Assembly: GCA_964551995.1 (NCBI GenBank)
Contig: CAZKFD010000033.1
Span: 1-8,190, forward strand
Direction of reading: 5' to 3'
Source of the DNA: DATKJS01 sp964551995
GTDB lineage: Bacteria; Acidobacteriota; Aminicenantia; Aminicenantales; Saccharicenantaceae
Length of the DNA: 8,190 bases
Shown in pieces: positions 6,377 to 8,190 of the stretch (its first letter is position 1; every line of letters begins with the position of its first letter). The notes beneath the pieces are model-generated. The model saw nothing but the letters and a program-made list of their open reading frames with translations. It was not told the DNA's origin and did not search any database. The translations under genes were made by a program, and so were the position numbers.

Positions 6377-7093
6377 CTATTCGCTCAGCCGGACCCGCGG
6401 GTTATCCCGGCTGAGGACTTCGAGCCGCGTCCGGCCGCCGCAGAAGCGTTCGATGAGGCCGGCCGCCTCCCGGCAGGCGTTCTCGACCTCTGCCGGGGAC
6501 ACTGGCGGCAGGCCGTCCACGTTGAACTCGACGGCCGTCGTCTCCGGGAGGGTCAGCGTGTGGACGCCCTGGCGCCAGCACCAGCGGCGCGTCAGAACGG
6601 CCTGCCCTTCGGCGAGGATGATCTCCCCCGGCTCCGGATGCTCGAGTTCGGTCGAGCCGAAGGCCGTGAATTCCTCATCTCCCCGCGCCGGTCCCAGCGT
6701 GATATCCCCCTTGACGGCGTCCAGGGAATGGCCCCCCGCGGGCATCAGGTACCGCAGAGAAATCGCATTCCCCATGTCGACGAGGGCGTTGATCGAAGGG
6801 ATCTCCTGGCCGCGCACGACCCTGCGGGCCATGGCCTCGACGGAGGCCCGGAAATCGCTGGCCTTGGCCCCGAACCAGCGGAAGGCTTCGCGCCAAGCGA
6901 CGAAGCGCGGCTCCGACGCGACCTGGTCTATGGTCATCCGGCCGCGCAGGGAGACTTCCGCTTCGCGCAGGAGGGCCACGAGCTCCGGCGGCGAATCCCC
7001 GTTCCGGACTCCGTAAGCGAGCACGACCCCTCGCGCGTAGCCTGGGAACCGAGCGAATATCCCGTCCGCAACCGAATAGTAGATCTCGCTCAC
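6377..7093 (-). CDS. Free-standing B3/B4 tRNA-binding-domain protein
   Basis: The 238-residue protein resembles free-standing B3/4 domain proteins, which are related to the editing module of the phenylalanyl-tRNA synthetase beta subunit. The hallmark stretch is at about residues 120-165: SINALVDMGNAISLRY, then MPAGGHSLDAVKGDI, and later GDEEF. It is followed by PEPGEIILAEGQAVLTRRWCWRQ and an ETTAVEFNVDG segment, as in this family. There is no signal peptide or membrane segment, so it is probably cytosolic. In the synthetase, B3/4 hydrolyses mischarged tRNA. A trans-editing or other role for this stand-alone form is not shown by the sequence. I chose GTG 7093 because a strong GAGGAGG precedes it. 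The open frame extends to a TTG at 7144 but would add 17 low-complexity residues with no such site. It is transcribed alone, divergent from secA. Confidence 0.82.
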   Translation of the reverse strand: MSEIYYSVADGIFARFPGYARGVVLAYGVRNGDSPPELVALLREAEVSLRGRMTIDQVASEPRFVAWREAFRWFGAKASDFRASVEAMARRVVRGQEIPSINALVDMGNAISLRYLMPAGGHSLDAVKGDITLGPARGDEEFTAFGSTELEHPEPGEIILAEGQAVLTRRWCWRQGVHTLTLPETTAVEFNVDGLPPVSPAEVENACREAAGLIERFCGGRTRLEVLSRDNPRVRLSE

Positions 7094-7098
7094 GGCCG

Positions 7099-7105
7099 CC
7101 TCCTC
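7099..7105 (-). promoter_or_regulatory. Ribosome binding site that fixes the B3/4 gene start
   Basis: On the minus strand GAGGAGG at 7105-7099 lies 5 nt before GTG 7093. It is the strongest Shine-Dalgarno in the window and decides the start against the TTG at 7144. Confidence 0.8.
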
Positions 7106-7146
7106 AACGATCTCCCCGGAAGGTCCTCGCCTTTCGCCGGACAACG

Positions 7147-7175
7147 ACTGTACCCCCTCCCGGGGGGCCTGTCAA
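7147..7175 (-). promoter_or_regulatory. Candidate promoter for the B3/4 gene
   Basis: On the minus strand a perfect TTGACA -35 (7175-7170) is followed by a 17-bp spacer and TACAGT (7152-7147), which matches TATAAT at 4 of 6. The start would be near 7140, giving a leader of about 47 nt that contains the GAGGAGG site. It supports the GTG 7093 start, because the TTG at 7144 would lie upstream of this transcript. Confidence 0.5.
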
Positions 7176-7189
7176 TGAGAGCCGTCAAA

Positions 7190-7218
7190 TTGACTTCCCC
7201 GAGGGTTTCTGTTAAAAG
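7190..7218 (+). promoter_or_regulatory. Candidate promoter for secA
   Basis: TTGACT at 7190-7195 matches the -35 consensus at 5 of 6. After 17 bp, TAAAAG at 7213-7218 matches the -10 at 4 of 6. Transcription would start near 7225, right at the ATG at 7226. This agrees with the lack of any Shine-Dalgarno before secA and suggests a leaderless or nearly leaderless mRNA. Confidence 0.45.
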
Positions 7219-7225
7219 ATAGTAA

Positions 7226-8190
7226 ATGTACAAGTGGATTTACCGTAAACTCTTCGGGACCGGGACCGAACGGACCCTGAAGAAGCTCCGCCCCCTCATC
7301 GCGGCCATCAACGATCTCGAGCCCCGCATCCAGAAGCTCTCCAACGCCGAACTCCTGGCCAAGACCGCCGAATTCCGGGAAAAGCTCTCCCAAGGCGCCT
7401 CCCTCGATGACATCCTCATCGAAGCCTTCGCCGTCGTGCGCGAGGCGTCGCGCCGGACGACGACGATGCGCCACTTCGACGTCCAGCTCGTCGGCGGCAT
7501 CGTCCTCCACCTGGGCATGATCGCCGAGATGAAGACCGGTGAAGGGAAGACTCTGGCTTCCACGCTTCCCGTTTACCTCAATGCCCTGCCTGGTCTGGGT
7601 GTTCACGTGGTGACGGTCAATGATTATCTGGCCAAGAGGGATGCGGCCTGGATGGGATCCATCTATAATTTCCTGGGACTCTCAGTAGGGGTCATCGTCC
7701 ACGAACTCGACGATGCCGAACGGCAGCGTTCTTACCGTTGCGACATAACGTATGGAACGAATAACGAATTTGGCTTCGATTATCTCCGCGACAATATGAA
7801 ATTCCGGATCGAAGACATGGTTCAGCGGGAACTCAACTATGCCATTGTGGATGAGGTGGACTCGATCCTCATCGACGAAGCCCGGACTCCCCTGATCATT
7901 TCCGGCCCCGTTGAAAAAATGATGGATGAGGACGGATTCTATGGAGAGCTCAAGCCATTGGTCATCCGCCTGCGCCAGAGCCAGAACCGGATCGTCGAGA
8001 CGACTTTCCAGGAGGCCATGAAACTCCTCGATAAAGAGCCGGAAAGTGAAGCCGCGATTGAGAAGCTCCTCCTGGTTAAACGGGGAGACCCCAAGAATGC
8101 CGGTTATCTGGACCTCATTGCCAACCAGCCCTCCCTGAAAGGGCGCATTGACCGGATGGAGTCTTACCTTTCTGGTCAGAAGATTCTCTC
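7226..8190 (+). CDS. secA: Preprotein translocase ATPase SecA (N-terminal part, cut by the window edge)
   Basis: SecA drives unfolded preproteins through the SecYEG channel by ATP hydrolysis at the inner membrane. About 321 residues are present and the frame is open to the right edge. The N-terminus MYKWIYRKLFGTGTERTLKK is followed by the RHFDVQLVGG motif. Walker A is TGEGKT with Lys108, and Walker B is DEVD at 209-212. IDEARTPLIISGP (216-228) leads into the preprotein-binding domain. These positions equal those of E. coli SecA, so the ATG at 7226 is well placed. After residue 228 the sequence departs from the E. coli type: LLLVKRGDPKN (PKN at 289-291) and the segment up to RMESYL resemble the longer preprotein-binding domain of Bacteroidota-, Chlorobi- and Acidobacteria-type SecA. 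Third-position GC falls from about 88% (codons 1-108) to about 65% (codons 109-321). No Shine-Dalgarno precedes the ATG. The S46 peptidase in this window, with its signal peptide, would be a client of the pathway. Confidence 0.96.
   Translation, partial: MYKWIYRKLFGTGTERTLKKLRPLIAAINDLEPRIQKLSNAELLAKTAEFREKLSQGASLDDILIEAFAVVREASRRTTTMRHFDVQLVGGIVLHLGMIAEMKTGEGKTLASTLPVYLNALPGLGVHVVTVNDYLAKRDAAWMGSIYNFLGLSVGVIVHELDDAERQRSYRCDITYGTNNEFGFDYLRDNMKFRIEDMVQRELNYAIVDEVDSILIDEARTPLIISGPVEKMMDEDGFYGELKPLVIRLRQSQNRIVETTFQEAMKLLDKEPESEAAIEKLLLVKRGDPKNAGYLDLIANQPSLKGRIDRMESYLSGQKIL

Noticed and set aside
6047..7222. A 391-codon plus-strand open frame across the S46 end and the B3/4 gene
   Set aside because: It is out of frame with the peptidase and antisense to the B3/4 gene, whose motifs and Shine-Dalgarno are clear. 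Its composition (R, P, A, S rich) is that of a shadow frame.
1..8190. Search for a novel system: defence genes, toxin-antitoxin pairs, CRISPR repeats, insertion sequences, integrase or attachment sites, tRNA genes
   Set aside because: None was seen. All substantial coding regions are assigned to known families, the gaps are short, and no repeated units of useful length were noticed by eye.

Overview
The window is about 8.2 kb of GC-rich (roughly 60-65% by eye), densely coding bacterial chromosome with five complete genes, one gene running off the right edge and perhaps the last codons of one at the left edge. No mobile element, CRISPR array, phage gene, tRNA or rRNA is visible. The content is mostly housekeeping: excision repair (uvrC), ferrous iron uptake (feoA-feoB), a secreted S46 peptidase, a free-standing B3/4-domain protein and the translocase ATPase SecA. 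The S46 peptidase, which has a signal peptide, together with a SecA carrying an insertion in its preprotein-binding domain, suggests a diderm lineage such as Acidobacteriota or Candidatus Aminicenantes. That placement is an inference from gene content and style, not from a marker tree.

Layout. Bases 1-33 look like the end of an upstream gene. uvrC (41-1846, +) converges on feoB (1843-3774, -), and the two stop codons share one CTAG. feoA (3761-4003, -) lies just upstream of feoB and overlaps it by 14 bp, so feoAB is one operon. A near-consensus promoter (TTTACA, 17 bp, TATAAT) and a very GC-rich hairpin at the predicted 5' end of the transcript precede it. The 209-bp gap at 4004-4212 separates feoA from the divergent S46 peptidase gene (4213-6294, +), which has its own Shine-Dalgarno and a candidate promoter. 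That gene converges on the B3/4-domain gene (6377-7093, -), with 82 bp of non-coding sequence between them. The B3/4 gene and secA (7226 to the edge, +) diverge from a 132-bp region with back-to-back candidate promoters.

The genes do not form one pathway. Functional links are limited to feoA with feoB, and to the general point that a signal-peptide-bearing peptidase would use the Sec pathway. Gene starts were revised from the longest open frames for feoB (ATG 3774), the S46 peptidase (ATG 4213) and the B3/4 protein (GTG 7093), using family N-termini and Shine-Dalgarno sites.

No undescribed system was found. The points most worth a second look are a sharp change in third-position GC inside secA near 7550, the terminal hairpin of the feoAB leader, and the placement of -10-like boxes 6-7 nt before the uvrC and secA start codons, which suggests leaderless transcripts.
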